Positions 50,524-60,682 of a stretch of DNA of 64,000 bases are shown one piece after another; the first letter of the stretch is position 1; each line of letters opens with the position of its first letter. Source of the stretch: Priestia megaterium (GTDB lineage Bacteria; Bacillota; Bacilli; Bacillales; Bacillaceae_H); assembly GCF_023824195.1 (NCBI RefSeq), contig NZ_CP085442.1, positions 4,564,001 to 4,628,000 on the forward strand. The letters are read 5' to 3'. Made by a program: the position numbers and the translations under genes. The notes beneath the pieces were generated by a model, which saw only the letters and a list, made by a program, of their open reading frames with translations, made no database searches and was not told where the DNA came from.

Positions 50524-51297
50524 TTATTTTCCTAAAAATTTAGGCTGGCGCTTTTCAATAAAAGCGGCTACGCCTTCTTGAGCATCCCGGCTTTTGAATA
50601 CGCTTCCAAAAAACTGCGCTTCTTTTTTGATGCCGCTGTAATAAGCATCTGTTTTTACATGCTGAAGCAGCTGCAAGGTAGCTTTAACAGAGATTGGGCT
50701 TTTTTTGGCAATTTTTCTAGCAAGTAAAAATGTTTCATTGATAAGCTGACTTTCTTCAAAAGCTGCATTTGCCAATCCTAACTCCACTGCCTCGCTTCCG
50801 GATATTGGATCACTTGTCAGCATCATCTCACAAGCCTTATGAACTCCTACATAACGAGGCAATCGCTGAGTTCCTCCAAACCCTGGTATAATTCCTAACT
50901 GAAGCTCAGGCAAGCCCAGCTTAGCATTTTCCGTTACCAAACGGATATGGCAGCTCATAGCAAGCTCCAATCCTCCGCCTAAAGCAGCTCCATGAATAGC
51001 TGCAATAACTGGTTTTGGGTAATTTTCAATATACTCAAAGAGCTCTTGACCGTTAACAGCAAGCTTCTCGTATTCTTTTTCCTGCTGAAGTGATGTGAAT
51101 TCTTTTATATCAGCTCCGGCACAAAAGAATTTCCCTTCACCTTTAATGACGATAACCCTTGTCTCTTTACTATCTTCTAAATGTTTTAAAACACTTGAAA
51201 GATCTTTTAATAAATCTTGAGACAAAGCGTTAGCAGGTTGTCTATTCAACGTAATGAAGCTTATTGCATCAACAGTTTCAACCTGGATAATCTCCAT
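50524..51297 (-). CDS. fadB: Enoyl-CoA hydratase/isomerase (FadB)
   Basis: A crotonase-fold enzyme of 257 residues hydrating trans-2-enoyl-CoA in beta-oxidation. The oxyanion-hole segments CAGADIKEF (near 59) and IHGAALGGGLELAMSCHIR (near 98-116) and the catalytic glutamates in ELQLGIIPGFGGTQRLPR (near 131-148) are visible. It follows fadR by 79 nt. In B. subtilis the corresponding gene (ysiB/fadB) is in the FadR regulon. Confidence 0.93.
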   Translation of the reverse strand: MEIIQVETVDAISFITLNRQPANALSQDLLKDLSSVLKHLEDSKETRVIVIKGEGKFFCAGADIKEFTSLQQEKEYEKLAVNGQELFEYIENYPKPVIAAIHGAALGGGLELAMSCHIRLVTENAKLGLPELQLGIIPGFGGTQRLPRYVGVHKACEMMLTSDPISGSEAVELGLANAAFEESQLINETFLLARKIAKKSPISVKATLQLLQHVKTDAYYSGIKKEAQFFGSVFKSRDAQEGVAAFIEKRQPKFLGK

Positions 51298-51376
51298 TTG
51301 TTTACGCCACCCTTTCTTTCTATTTTCATTAACTTGCGCTTTTCCCCTCGCAAGGGAGCAGCAGGCTCACTTACGA

Positions 51377-51961
51377 TTATGAGCCGCTGCAGCCGTTTAA
51401 CAGCAGGGAATGGACTTTATCTACCGATTCTATTAGACCATATCGATGATCGTTCATTACCCATGTTGTGACAGTTTCATCAATCGTTCCAAAAATCATC
51501 TGTCGCGCAAGACGAATATCTATATTTTCAGAAAACTCACCCGTTTCGATTCCTGTCTGCAAAATAGAATCAATGAGAGTCAGATAATCTTTTAATACAT
51601 CGTTAATTTTCAACCTTAAATCTTTGTTCGATTGACGCAGTTCGAGCTGTGTCACTGTAGCTAAATGATGATCCTCCGCTAGAAACGAAAAATGTTTGTC
51701 AATTAACACATGAAGTTTTTCTGCCGCGGTTTCAATTCCCGCCAGTTCTTCATAAATTTTTTCTACAAATTGTCCCATCTTCTCTTGAAACAAGGAAATC
51801 AAGACATCTTCTTTGTTTTTAAAATATAAATATATCGTACCGTCTGCAACTCCAGCCTGCTTAGCAATTTTAGAAACCTGAGCATTGTGGTATCCGTTTT
51901 CTGCTATTACTACTACAGCTGCATCGATAATCTGTTTATACTTTGGCTTATTTCTTCTCAA
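51377..51961 (-). CDS. fadR: TetR-family fatty acid degradation repressor FadR
   Basis: A 194-residue repressor. The N-terminal helix-turn-helix (VSKIAKQAGVADGTIYLYFKNKEDVLISLF, residues 24-53) is a typical TetR DNA reader; the C-terminal domain binds long-chain acyl-CoA in B. subtilis FadR (YsiA), which releases the operators. The start is TTG after AAAGGAG. A near-consensus FadR palindrome lies 23 nt upstream, so it is probably autoregulated. Confidence 0.94.
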   Translation of the reverse strand: MRRNKPKYKQIIDAAVVVIAENGYHNAQVSKIAKQAGVADGTIYLYFKNKEDVLISLFQEKMGQFVEKIYEELAGIETAAEKLHVLIDKHFSFLAEDHHLATVTQLELRQSNKDLRLKINDVLKDYLTLIDSILQTGIETGEFSENIDIRLARQMIFGTIDETVTTWVMNDHRYGLIESVDKVHSLLLNGCSGS

Positions 51962-51983
51962 TCTTATACGCTCCTTTAAAATA

Positions 51984-52001
51984 TGAATGATTATTCATTC
52001 A
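51984..52001. promoter_or_regulatory. FadR operator in the fadR promoter
   Basis: The 18-bp palindrome TGAATGATTATTCATTCA matches the B. subtilis FadR consensus (TGAATGAMTANTCATTCA) at all but one degenerate position. It lies just downstream of the promoter. Confidence 0.85.
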
Positions 52002-52008
52002 TATCTTT

Positions 52009-52037
52009 ATAATAAAGAAACCGCAAGTATCTGTCAA
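52009..52037 (-). promoter_or_regulatory. Promoter of fadR-fadB-etfB-etfA
   Basis: Minus strand -35 TTGACA (52037-52032), 17-bp spacer, -10 TATTAT (52014-52009). The FadR operator covers the start of transcription. Confidence 0.75.
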
Positions 52038-52073
52038 TTATGTTTCAGTAAAAAAATCAAAGGCGACGATCGA

Positions 52074-53771
52074 TTACGTCGCCTTTTTATGCTTTTCATT
52101 TTCTTCATCAATCAGCGCTCGTCGCAGAATCTTACCGACTGCCGTTTTGGGAAGCTCATTTCGAAATTCATAAAGGCGCGGAACTTTATAAGCAGCTAAA
52201 TACTTTCTAGAAAACTCATTTAACTCTTCTTCAGTACATCTTACACCATTTTTTAATACAATGTAAGCCTTCACCGTTTCTCCTCTATATGGGTCAGGAA
52301 CACCCACCACTACAGCTTCTTGAATTTTTTCATGCTCATATAATACTTCTTCAACTTCTCGAGGATAGATATTATATCCCCCGGCAATAATAATATCTTT
52401 CTTTCGATCTACTACATAAAAATAACCTTTATCATCCATATAGCCAACATCACCTGTTAGCAACCATCCGTCTCGCATAACAGCCTCCGTTTCTTCAGGC
52501 TGCTTCCAATATCCTTTCATTACCTGAGGACCTTTAACCGCAATTTCTCCTACTTCGCTTACAGCAGCTTCTTTACCTGTTTCAAACGAGAGAATTTTGG
52601 CATCTGTGTCTGGCCAAGGCACTCCAATGCTTCCTGGTATTCTCTCTTTCCAAAGAAAATTAGCATGAGTAACAGGAGAGGTTTCCGTTAAGCCATATCC
52701 TTCCACTAGTTTACCTCCGGTGAGCTTTTCAAACTGCTCCTGCACTTCCACAGGAAGTGGAGCCGAACCGCTCATACATGAATCAATAGAAGATAGGTTG
52801 TATTTTGCTAAATCAGGATGGTTTAATAATGCGATGTAAATTGTCGGAGCACCTGGAAATAAAGTAGGCTGCTGCTTATGAATGGTTTTGAGCGTCGTTT
52901 TTGCATCAAATTTAGGCAAAAGAACCATCTCATAGTTTTGCAAAACCGATAGAACAAGAACCGTTGTTAAACCATACACATGAAAAAATGGGATAATTCC
53001 AAGCACTTTTTCTTCTCCATGCCTGCAGCGGTATAACCAATGTGAACACATCGTTGCATTGGCTACCAAGTTTTTATGAGTAAGCATGACTCCTTTTGGA
53101 AAACCTGTTGTTCCCCCGGTGTATTGTAAAATCGCGATATCTTCGTCTGAAATTCCCTCAGCGTTACATACTGCTGGAGAGGATTCATTTATAATACGTT
53201 TAAATAAATGAGTAGTCTCCGTATGACTCACATCCACGCTTATCTTCTGCTGCTTGCGCTGAATAAATGGATAGATTATGTTTTTGGGAAATGGGAGATA
53301 ATCTTGAATAGAGGTGATGACTACGTGCTTTATCTTTGTTAACGCTTTCACTTTTACTACACGCGGATATAGCAAATCGAGTGCAATAATCATGGTCGCT
53401 TCTGAATCATTAAGCTGATACTCTAACTCTCTTTCCGTATACAAAGGGTTTGTTTGAACGACTACTCCTCCGGCAAGAAGAACAGCATAAAAGGAAATGA
53501 CAGCTTGAGGGCAATTTGGAAGCATAATGGCTACTCTATCCCCTCTTTTTAATCCCAGTTCAATAAGGTAAGATGACAGCTTCAGAGAATCTTGATGCAG
53601 CTGGGAAAACGTCATTTTTTTCCCTAGAAAATAGATTGCGCTTTTTTTAGGATCCTTTTGAACTGCTTCTTCAAAAAGCTGTGCTAAATTTTTTTGTTCA
53701 TAATGAAGCATAGCAGGTATTTCATCCGGATATTGAGAAAGCCATATCTTTTCGGTGGATTCCACACGCAT
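52074..53771 (-). CDS. lcfA: Long-chain fatty acid-CoA ligase
   Basis: Activates fatty acids to acyl-CoA at the membrane for beta-oxidation. The AMP-binding motif YTGGTTGFPKG is near residue 213, GYGLTETSP near 360, and the C-terminal K-containing AVGKILRR near the end. I use the ATG at 53771 (565 residues); a TTG four codons upstream and a GTG two codons downstream are alternatives. It has its own promoter, and fadR has another, so transcription can enter in both places. Confidence 0.95.
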   Translation of the reverse strand: MRVESTEKIWLSQYPDEIPAMLHYEQKNLAQLFEEAVQKDPKKSAIYFLGKKMTFSQLHQDSLKLSSYLIELGLKRGDRVAIMLPNCPQAVISFYAVLLAGGVVVQTNPLYTERELEYQLNDSEATMIIALDLLYPRVVKVKALTKIKHVVITSIQDYLPFPKNIIYPFIQRKQQKISVDVSHTETTHLFKRIINESSPAVCNAEGISDEDIAILQYTGGTTGFPKGVMLTHKNLVANATMCSHWLYRCRHGEEKVLGIIPFFHVYGLTTVLVLSVLQNYEMVLLPKFDAKTTLKTIHKQQPTLFPGAPTIYIALLNHPDLAKYNLSSIDSCMSGSAPLPVEVQEQFEKLTGGKLVEGYGLTETSPVTHANFLWKERIPGSIGVPWPDTDAKILSFETGKEAAVSEVGEIAVKGPQVMKGYWKQPEETEAVMRDGWLLTGDVGYMDDKGYFYVVDRKKDIIIAGGYNIYPREVEEVLYEHEKIQEAVVVGVPDPYRGETVKAYIVLKNGVRCTEEELNEFSRKYLAAYKVPRLYEFRNELPKTAVGKILRRALIDEENEKHKKAT

Positions 53772-53793
53772 CCTCTCCCTCAAAAAAATAAAA

Positions 53794-53811
53794 AATTAGA
53801 ATTTTCTAATT
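53794..53811. promoter_or_regulatory. Palindrome downstream of the lcfA promoter
   Basis: AATTAGA-4-TCTAATT lies directly after the -10 box. It is not the FadR consensus; it could be an operator for another regulator or a leader hairpin. A FadR-like half site (GAATGAACTA) overlaps the -10. Confidence 0.4.
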
Positions 53812-53814
53812 AAA

Positions 53815-53843
53815 ATTATAGTTCATTCTTTTTTTATATGCAA
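53815..53843 (-). promoter_or_regulatory. Promoter of lcfA
   Basis: Minus strand -35 TTGCAT (53843-53838), 17-bp spacer, -10 TATAAT (53820-53815). Confidence 0.75.
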
Positions 53844-53983
53844 TCGTTATTGAATGTTCTCTTTCCTACCTAATCACTCTTTCATCCTGCAGCGTAATAA
53901 ATAAAAATTGGATTTACCCCTGTACATTATCCGAATTTTTTGTATATAATAAAAATTAGATTTTTTTTAAGGAGCTGTATGAA

Positions 53984-55090
53984 TTGACAACAACATTGAC
54001 TAAAGGACCGTTCAAAGCAGATCACGTTGGAAGCTTTTTGCGTCCCGAGCGTATCAAGCAAGCACGATTACAGGTGGAAAACGGGGAAATGACAAAGAAA
54101 CAGCTTCGAGCAATTGAAGATGAAGAAATTCGTAAGCTCGTAGAAAAGCAAAAACAAATTGGATTAAAAGCCGTCACAGACGGTGAGTTTCGCCGTGCGT
54201 GGTGGCACTTTGATTTTCTGTCAGAGCTTGTTGGCGTAGAACTTTACGAAGCAGAGTCGGGAATTCAGTTTCACGGGGTCCAAACAAAAGCTCACGGTAT
54301 AAAAGTGACTGGAAAACTAGATTTTAATCACCACCCTATGATTGAAGATTATAAATTTCTTCATCAAGCTGCTGGAAAAGAACACGTAGCTAAGTTCACC
54401 ATTCCAAGTCCTAATATGCTGTTTTTCAGAGGTCATATTGAAGAGTCTGCTTACTCGGATACGGATGTATTTTTTGCTGATTTAGTTAAAACATATCAAA
54501 AAGCCATTCAAGCATTTTATGATGCCGGATGCCGCTATTTACAGTTAGATGATACTGCGTGGGCAGTCTTTTTCTCAGAAAAAGGACAAGAACAAATCGC
54601 TTCAAAAGGTTTCACGCCCCAAAAATTACTGAAACGTTTTACGGATGCGATCAATGAATCCATTGCGCATAAGCCAGATGATATGGTCATTACAATGCAT
54701 ATTTGCAGAGGGAATTTCCAGTCTACTTATACAGCAAGCGGCGGATATGAAAATGCGTCAAAAGCTATTTTCAGTCAGTTAAACGTAGATGGACTATTTT
54801 TAGAATTTGATGATGAACGCTCAGGAGGATTCGAACCTCTTCGACATGTAATGCGAGATGATCTTCAGATTGTCCTTGGTCTTATCACATCAAAATTTGG
54901 AGATTTAGAAGATCCTGAAGCAGTGAAAAAACGAATTGCTGAAGCGGCAGAATTTGTTTCTCTTGATCAAATTTGTTTAAGTCCCCAGTGCGGATTCGCT
55001 TCTACAGAAGAAGGAAATTTACTAACTGAAGAGCAGCAGTGGGATAAAGTAAAGCACGTGATTTCAATTGCTGAAGACGTATGGAAGTAA
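53984..55090 (+). CDS. MetE-like (YxjG/YxjH-type) cobalamin-independent methyltransferase
   Basis: A 368-residue protein equal to the C-terminal catalytic half of methionine synthase MetE. The likely zinc ligands are in MHICRGN (His and Cys near residue 236) and LSPQCGFAS (Cys near 338); DGEFRRAWWHFDF and LQLDDTAW are family motifs. YxjG/YxjH-type proteins make methionine from homocysteine with a methyl donor that is still debated. It starts with TTG, 9 nt after AAGGAG; the only ATG nearby opens a two-codon frame (ATG AAT TGA). No S-box is seen upstream. I do not recall a gene at this spot in B. subtilis. Confidence 0.88.
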   Translation: MTTTLTKGPFKADHVGSFLRPERIKQARLQVENGEMTKKQLRAIEDEEIRKLVEKQKQIGLKAVTDGEFRRAWWHFDFLSELVGVELYEAESGIQFHGVQTKAHGIKVTGKLDFNHHPMIEDYKFLHQAAGKEHVAKFTIPSPNMLFFRGHIEESAYSDTDVFFADLVKTYQKAIQAFYDAGCRYLQLDDTAWAVFFSEKGQEQIASKGFTPQKLLKRFTDAINESIAHKPDDMVITMHICRGNFQSTYTASGGYENASKAIFSQLNVDGLFLEFDDERSGGFEPLRHVMRDDLQIVLGLITSKFGDLEDPEAVKKRIAEAAEFVSLDQICLSPQCGFASTEEGNLLTEEQQWDKVKHVISIAEDVWK

Positions 55091-55095
55091 TCATT

Positions 55096-55129
55096 AAAAA
55101 AGCTGACCTGCTTTAAGGTCAGCTTTTTT
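55096..55129 (+). terminator. Terminator of the MetE-like gene
   Basis: AAAAAGCTGACC/GGTCAGCTTTTT with an 8-nt loop and T run on the plus strand; A run on the other side suits the convergent minus-strand unit too. Confidence 0.92.
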
Positions 55130-55154
55130 GCTGTCATCACAATGTTAGGAAAAG

Positions 55155-55232
55155 CTATATAGATAAATAGATAAGACCAATAAGCATAAACACTCCGCAT
55201 AAAACGAGTAAAATTTTCGCTAACTTCTCCAT
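55155..55232 (-). CDS. 25-residue membrane miniprotein ORF downstream of yshE
   Basis: MEKLAKILLVLCGVFMLIGL... encodes 25 residues: a basic start and one hydrophobic helix. The ATG is 9 nt after the yshE stop codon, with an AGGAGA ribosome site that overlaps that stop, the usual layout of a coupled gene. It ends before the shared terminator at 55096-55129. I do not recognise the family; it is reported because start, ribosome site and position agree. Confidence 0.55.
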   Translation of the reverse strand: MEKLAKILLVLCGVFMLIGLIYLSI

Positions 55233-55241
55233 GAATCTCTC

Positions 55242-55649
55242 CTATCCTATCCCTGCTCCTATTACATAGGACATACCGATTGAAATAACAAGTGAAATAA
55301 ACCCAACGGCTCTGTTATCTTGTTCAATTTCATCATCGATTCGAAATTTTGGCGTCAAAAATTCGAAAATAAAATAGCTGACTAGTAAAAGAACAAACCC
55401 ATATATTCCCCATCCGAGCATTCTTAACAAGTTGTCGTTATGCTCAATCGAATAGCGAAAAATATTAGCTAATCCAAATATTTTCCCACCTGTTGCCATC
55501 GCAACAGCCATATTTCCTTTTTGAATCTCTTCCCAATTCTTATACTTAGTAACGAGCTCAAACACAACAAGAAAGACGACAATGCTCAAGACAACCACGC
55601 TGTAATAAGCGGCGGATTCAATATACGGGTCTTTCCAAAAATCCCTCAT
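55242..55649 (-). CDS. yshE: DUF350 membrane protein YshE
   Basis: A 135-residue integral membrane protein with four hydrophobic segments, in two DUF350 repeats (about 15-70 and 78-133), each with a small-residue helix (VAMATGGKIFGLAN; VGFISLVISIGMSYVIGAGIG). Function is unknown. It occupies the yshE position next to mutS2. A 25-codon ORF follows and may be co-translated. Confidence 0.85.
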   Translation of the reverse strand: MRDFWKDPYIESAAYYSVVVLSIVVFLVVFELVTKYKNWEEIQKGNMAVAMATGGKIFGLANIFRYSIEHNDNLLRMLGWGIYGFVLLLVSYFIFEFLTPKFRIDDEIEQDNRAVGFISLVISIGMSYVIGAGIG

Positions 55650-55830
55650 TTTTGCATCACTCCTAATTTATATTACGCTCCACGTAATGAACTGACAGGT
55701 CTCTTTCCTTTACTTGTATCGTTCTTAAAAGAGATAGAAAACCCAGCATAGTCCATGAGCCATGTCGGATTTTCTATCTTCATATATGCTTGTTCAGCGC
55801 ATCGACTGACACCTTTATTTCAGCATTCTT

Positions 55831-58194
55831 TTATTTAAATTCCACAACCGTAACGCCAGAACCTCCTTCAGAAGCTTCTCCGAAACGAATATTTTTAACA
55901 GAACGATGATTTTTCAAATATTCCTGTACACCTTTACGAAGAGCTCCAGTTCCTTTACCGTGGATAATCGAAACACGCGGATAGTTGGCTAACAAAGCAT
56001 CATCAATATATTTTTCAACTCGAATCAGCGCATTTTCATAGCGTTCTCCTCTTAAATCCAGTTCTAGACTTACATGATAATCTTTTCCTTTTACCGTAGC
56101 AAGCGGCTTCGTTTCTACAGGTTTTGGGGAACTGATATATTCGAGATCTTTTTCTTTCACCTTCATTTTCATGATTCCCATTTGTACTTGCCATTCATTA
56201 TTGCTTACTCGTTCCACAAGCGTTCCTTTTTGTCCCCAGCTTAAGACTTTCACTTCATCTCCAGCTTGAAGAGTGCGCTCTTGTTTTTTCGGCACAGCCG
56301 GTTTCTTTTTACTTTTTTCAAGAGTTGGAACTGCATCTTCTAGACGCTTACGCGCTTCAATCAATTCATGCTCTTTTACAAGCGCATGATTTTTTTGACT
56401 CATTTTACGCAAATCGCTAATGATTTTCTCTGCTTCTTCAGATGCTGCTTTAACTGTGGCTTGAGCTTTTTCTTCAGCTTTTTCGTACAGCTTATCTCGT
56501 TTTTCATTAAACTCAATAATCTGACTCTGTAATTCTTTATGAAGCTTCTGAGCCTCTTTTCTTAGCTCTTCAGCTTCTTCTAGCTCGTGTTCAGATTGAC
56601 GGCGGCTATCTTCAAGAGAGGCAATCATATTTTCTACTTTATTTGTTTCTGAGCCAATATAGCCTTTGGCACGTTCAATTACTTCAGCACTTAAACCTAA
56701 ACGTTTTGAAATCTCAAAAGCATTGCTTCGGCCCGGTACACCAATGAGCAGCTTGTAAGTAGGGCTCAATGTTTCAATATCGAACTCTACGCTAGCATTG
56801 ACCACTCCTTCACGGTTATAGCCGTACGCTTTTAATTCAGGATAGTGAGTAGTCGCAACTACGCGAGCGCCTCTTTCATATACTTGATCTAAAATCGAAA
56901 TCGCAAGCGCTGCACCTTCTTGAGGATCCGTTCCTGCTCCCAATTCATCGAACAAGACCAGACTTTCATGATCTACTTTTTGTAAAATATCTACAATGTT
57001 GACCATATGAGATGAAAAGGTACTCAAACTTTGTTCAATCGACTGCTCATCTCCAATATCAGCAAATACGTGTTTAAACACAGCCATTTCCGATCCATCC
57101 AGCGCAGGAATCTGTAAACCTGCTTGAGCCATTAACGTAAATAATCCAAGTGTTTTTAACGTTACGGTTTTACCGCCGGTATTTGGTCCTGTAATAACGA
57201 TAGACGTATATTGATCACCTAGCTCAATATCATTCGCAACGACATCTTCCTGTGCAATAAGAGGATGTTTTGCCTTCACTAACTTAATATAGCCTCGGTC
57301 GTTCATTTTAGGTTTTGAAGCTTTTAGCTCATGGCTATAGCGCCCTTTAGCAAACATGAAGTCCAGCTCACCTAACAGATAAACGTTTTGACGGAGTTCA
57401 TTTGCCACTTCCGCTACCTGAACGGTTAAAGCAATGAGAATACGCTCAATTTCTTGTTTTTCTTTTACTTTTGCTTCTTGAAGCTCATTGTTTAACGTCA
57501 CAATCGCCTGAGGCTCAATAAATAAAGTTGCTCCAGATGAAGACTGATCGTGCACAATGCCTCCATACGCACTGCGATATTCTTGCTTAACAGGAATAAC
57601 AAAACGTTCGTTTCGAATGGTAACAATCGCATCTGACAACATTTTTTGAGCAGACGAGGAGCGAATAAGACTTTCTAGCTTTTCGCGAATACGAGACTCC
57701 GTCGAGCGAAGTTTTTGACGAATGCCTCTTAGCTGGTCGCTTGCACCGTCTAGCACTGTACCATTCTCATCAATGCTCATTTTAATTGTTTGTTCTACCT
57801 CAGGAAGAGGCATTAGTTTTTCGATATGTTCAGTTATAATTGGAAGCTGTAAATCTTCGTCTTCTACTACTTGCTCGATAAATTGCTTGACTTGTCTTGC
57901 AGCATAAATAGTGCTTGCTACTTCAAGAAGTTCATTAGAGCTTAGCGTTCCCCCAATTTCAGCGCGCTTTACGCTAGGTCGAACGTCAAAGATGCCTCCT
58001 AGCGGTACGTTGCCACGCAATCGCAGCACGGTTGTAGCTTCATCTGTTGCTTCCTGCCATTTGACTACTTCTTCATACTGAGTCGAGGGAATCAAATTCG
58101 CTACTTTTTCTCGGCCTAAAGAAGAAGCTACTTTTTTCTGAAGCTGTTCCTTAACTTTATTAAACTCTAGTACATGAAAAATACGTGATTGCAA
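55831..58194 (-). CDS. mutS2: MutS2 (MutSB) endonuclease/ATPase
   Basis: A MutS-like ATPase with a C-terminal Smr nuclease, 787 residues. The ATPase has Walker A GPNTGGKT (near 333) and [11 protein letters not shown]; a long coiled coil spans about 515-620; the Smr domain has LDLRGERYE and [16 protein letters not shown] at the C-terminus. MutS2 suppresses recombination in some bacteria and in B. subtilis helps rescue collided ribosomes. The start is TTG 8 nt after GGAGG. Second of polX-mutS2, 19 nt apart. Confidence 0.96.
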   Translation of the reverse strand: MQSRIFHVLEFNKVKEQLQKKVASSLGREKVANLIPSTQYEEVVKWQEATDEATTVLRLRGNVPLGGIFDVRPSVKRAEIGGTLSSNELLEVASTIYAARQVKQFIEQVVEDEDLQLPIITEHIEKLMPLPEVEQTIKMSIDENGTVLDGASDQLRGIRQKLRSTESRIREKLESLIRSSSAQKMLSDAIVTIRNERFVIPVKQEYRSAYGGIVHDQSSSGATLFIEPQAIVTLNNELQEAKVKEKQEIERILIALTVQVAEVANELRQNVYLLGELDFMFAKGRYSHELKASKPKMNDRGYIKLVKAKHPLIAQEDVVANDIELGDQYTSIVITGPNTGGKTVTLKTLGLFTLMAQAGLQIPALDGSEMAVFKHVFADIGDEQSIEQSLSTFSSHMVNIVDILQKVDHESLVLFDELGAGTDPQEGAALAISILDQVYERGARVVATTHYPELKAYGYNREGVVNASVEFDIETLSPTYKLLIGVPGRSNAFEISKRLGLSAEVIERAKGYIGSETNKVENMIASLEDSRRQSEHELEEAEELRKEAQKLHKELQSQIIEFNEKRDKLYEKAEEKAQATVKAASEEAEKIISDLRKMSQKNHALVKEHELIEARKRLEDAVPTLEKSKKKPAVPKKQERTLQAGDEVKVLSWGQKGTLVERVSNNEWQVQMGIMKMKVKEKDLEYISSPKPVETKPLATVKGKDYHVSLELDLRGERYENALIRVEKYIDDALLANYPRVSIIHGKGTGALRKGVQEYLKNHRSVKNIRFGEASEGGSGVTVVEFK

Positions 58195-58213
58195 AACTGA
58201 TTCCTCCTGTTGC

Positions 58214-59926
58214 TTATTTATGTCGATTTAAAAAGGCGGTTAATTCCTTGAGGCTATACGTATTTAATACCGTTTCTGGTGTAAGCCAGCCTTTAATTCC
58301 CGTAGATATTCCAATTTCCATATGTTCTAGCATGTCTAGATTGTGAGCATCTGTATTAATAGCAATTTTAACTCCTGCCTCTTGTGCTTTTTTTATGTGC
58401 TCAGCAGCTAAATCTAAACGGTTTGGATTCGCGTTTAGTTCAAGAGCCGTTTTTGTTTCTTTAGCTAATTCAATTAGCATATCAATATCTACATCATATC
58501 CGTTGCGGCGACCAATCAAACGACCGGTCGGATGAGCGATTAAATCTACATGAACATTATTTAACGCTTGCTTTAAGCGATTCATAATTTCTTCGCGTGA
58601 TTGCGAAAAACTAGAGTGAATGGACGCAATAACAAAATCTAGCTCAGCTAGCATTTCATCATCATAATCAAGTGTTGCATCAGGCAAAATATCCATTTCA
58701 ATTCCTGCTAGTATTGTAAAATCATCGAACTGTTCGTTTAAACGATTAATTTCTTCACGCTGTTTACGAATGCGTTCAGGCGTTAGACCGTTAGCTACTT
58801 TTAAATACTGAGAATGGTCTGTAATCGCCATGTACTCATAGCCTCGCGCGCGACATGCTTCCGCCATTTCTTCAATCGAATACGCCCCGTCGCTCCACGT
58901 GGAGTGCATATGCAAATCACCTTTTACGGCACCGTAGGTCACAAGCGTTTGAGGCTTTATAAATACATCTACTTCCGTTCCATCTTCACGAAGTTCCGGC
59001 GGAATAAACGACAGCCCAAAATGTTCATAGAATGCTTGTTCAGACTCAAAAGTCATGACTTCGCCTGTCTCCGCATTTTCAACGCCATACTCGCTAATTT
59101 TTTCACCGCGTTCTTTTGCTAATTGACGCATACGCACATTATGATCTTTTGATCCTGTAAAATGGTGAAGCGTTGTGGCAAACGCTTTATCTTCTACAAG
59201 ACGAAAATCCACAGACACATCGTACTCATAGGCTAACGTTACCGATACTTTTGTATCTCCATTTGCAATGATATCCTTCACATTTGGCAGCGATACTAGC
59301 TGTTCACGGACAGCATGAGGCTCAGCTGTTGAAATAATAAAATCAAGATCTTTTACGGTTTCCCTCATGCGGCGAATGCTCCCTGCTTGAGAAAAACGCT
59401 CGATGCTATGCATATGTTTAAGGGCCTCTAAAATTTCTTCCGCTATTGGAAGCATAAAAGCAAGAGGCAAACGATCAGGACGCTTCCCAAACTCCTCAAT
59501 AGCAGCGATAATTTTTTCTTCTGTCTTTTTACCAAAACCGCTTAGTCCCTGCACTCGATTTTCCATACAGGCCTGATGCAGTGATTCCATATCTCGAATA
59601 TCTAGCTCTTTATATAATTTAGCGATTTTTTTACCTCCAAGCCCCGGCAGCTTAAGCAGAGGAATAAGTCCTTCAGGAACTTCTTGCTTTAGTTCTTCTA
59701 GTACACTTGACTCATTTGTTTCCATATACTCTGTAATGACTGCAGCCGTTCCTTTTCCAATCCCTTGGAGCTTAGTAAAATCCTCAATCTCTGTCAGCGT
59801 TCTCTCGTCAGTTTCTAGCGCTGCAGCTGCTTTTCGAAAAGCAGAAATTTTAAAAGGGTTATCTCCCTTTAATTCCATATATGTAGCAATTGTTTCTAAC
59901 AATTTAATAATATCCTTTTTATTCAT
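58214..59926 (-). CDS. polX: DNA polymerase X family protein (PolX) with PHP nuclease domain
   Basis: A base-excision-repair type polymerase of 570 residues: helix-hairpin-helix domain ([13 protein letters not shown] near 90), nucleotidyltransferase core with the catalytic aspartates in [17 protein letters not shown] (near 182-198) and DVSVDFRLV, and a C-terminal PHP domain ([21 protein letters not shown] near 334) with 3'-5' exonuclease activity in B. subtilis PolX. It follows cvpA and precedes mutS2. Confidence 0.96.
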   Translation of the reverse strand: MNKKDIIKLLETIATYMELKGDNPFKISAFRKAAAALETDERTLTEIEDFTKLQGIGKGTAAVITEYMETNESSVLEELKQEVPEGLIPLLKLPGLGGKKIAKLYKELDIRDMESLHQACMENRVQGLSGFGKKTEEKIIAAIEEFGKRPDRLPLAFMLPIAEEILEALKHMHSIERFSQAGSIRRMRETVKDLDFIISTAEPHAVREQLVSLPNVKDIIANGDTKVSVTLAYEYDVSVDFRLVEDKAFATTLHHFTGSKDHNVRMRQLAKERGEKISEYGVENAETGEVMTFESEQAFYEHFGLSFIPPELREDGTEVDVFIKPQTLVTYGAVKGDLHMHSTWSDGAYSIEEMAEACRARGYEYMAITDHSQYLKVANGLTPERIRKQREEINRLNEQFDDFTILAGIEMDILPDATLDYDDEMLAELDFVIASIHSSFSQSREEIMNRLKQALNNVHVDLIAHPTGRLIGRRNGYDVDIDMLIELAKETKTALELNANPNRLDLAAEHIKKAQEAGVKIAINTDAHNLDMLEHMEIGISTGIKGWLTPETVLNTYSLKELTAFLNRHK

Positions 59927-60053
59927 CTCTTTTCACCAGCCTATTATCATAATAACGAAACTTTCAAAAACATGATGAGTGACATATGTACTCTCTCAAA
60001 TTTTTATCTAGACATACTTTTATCCTCGTGAAAACCGCAGAACAGACTGCGAT

Positions 60054-60102
60054 AAAAAAAGAGGGTATCTCAAAAGTATTATGACACTTTCGACACACCC
60101 TC
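60054..60102 (-). terminator. Long imperfect hairpin after cvpA
   Basis: GAGGGTATCTCAAAAGT pairs imperfectly with the segment ending ACCCTC (about 12 of 16 positions plus the GAGGGT/ACCCTC base), followed by seven T on the minus strand. It works as a terminator but is unusually long and may be a small mobile palindromic repeat. Confidence 0.7.
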
Positions 60103-60124
60103 TCAACAAGCTATTGTAATTTCA

Positions 60125-60682
60125 TTACATTACACCATACTGAGTCCACAAATCTTGAATGGCAGACGATAAGTATGGAGTATTTTGTACGATATTGATT
60201 GCAATTGAAGACTGTTGAATTGGCGTCTGAATTTCACTTACAGGAATCACGGCTCCAATGTATAACAAAATAAAAACGATGATATACACTTCAACGAATC
60301 CAAGTGCACCTCCGCCCCATTTATTTAACTGGCGCAGAATTGGCAGTTCGGTTAAAGCCGTTAAAACAGAGCCTGCAAGGCGAAGTACAATGTGAGTAGC
60401 AAAAAATAAAATCGCAAATGCAATCATTCGATAAAAAGCGTCTTCTATCGTTCCAGAATCAAATACAAACGATGCGACACTTTGCTGCTGAATATTGTCC
60501 GGAAACGGAATCAACAAGCGAAGTCGACTTGCCAAATCTCCACTAAACATATAAGCTACGATAAACGAAACCGCAAAACTGACAATATGAATGAGCTGCA
60601 AAATAAATCCTCTTTTAAGACCTGTTACAAAGCCTAAAAGAAGCAACACAATTAAAATGATATTAAGCATTGACTCAGTCAT
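60125..60682 (-). CDS. cvpA: CvpA-family membrane protein (YshB)
   Basis: A 185-residue protein with four membrane segments (about 6-24, 28-48, 82-104, 128-148) of the CvpA family, named for colicin V production in E. coli; its role in bacilli is not known. The ATG at 60682 overlaps the zapA stop (ATGA); a second ATG four codons later gives an N-terminus more like relatives ([14 protein letters not shown]). The zapA-cvpA-polX-mutS2 order is conserved. Confidence 0.87.
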   Translation of the reverse strand: MTESMLNIILIVLLLLGFVTGLKRGFILQLIHIVSFAVSFIVAYMFSGDLASRLRLLIPFPDNIQQQSVASFVFDSGTIEDAFYRMIAFAILFFATHIVLRLAGSVLTALTELPILRQLNKWGGGALGFVEVYIIVFILLYIGAVIPVSEIQTPIQQSSIAINIVQNTPYLSSAIQDLWTQYGVM

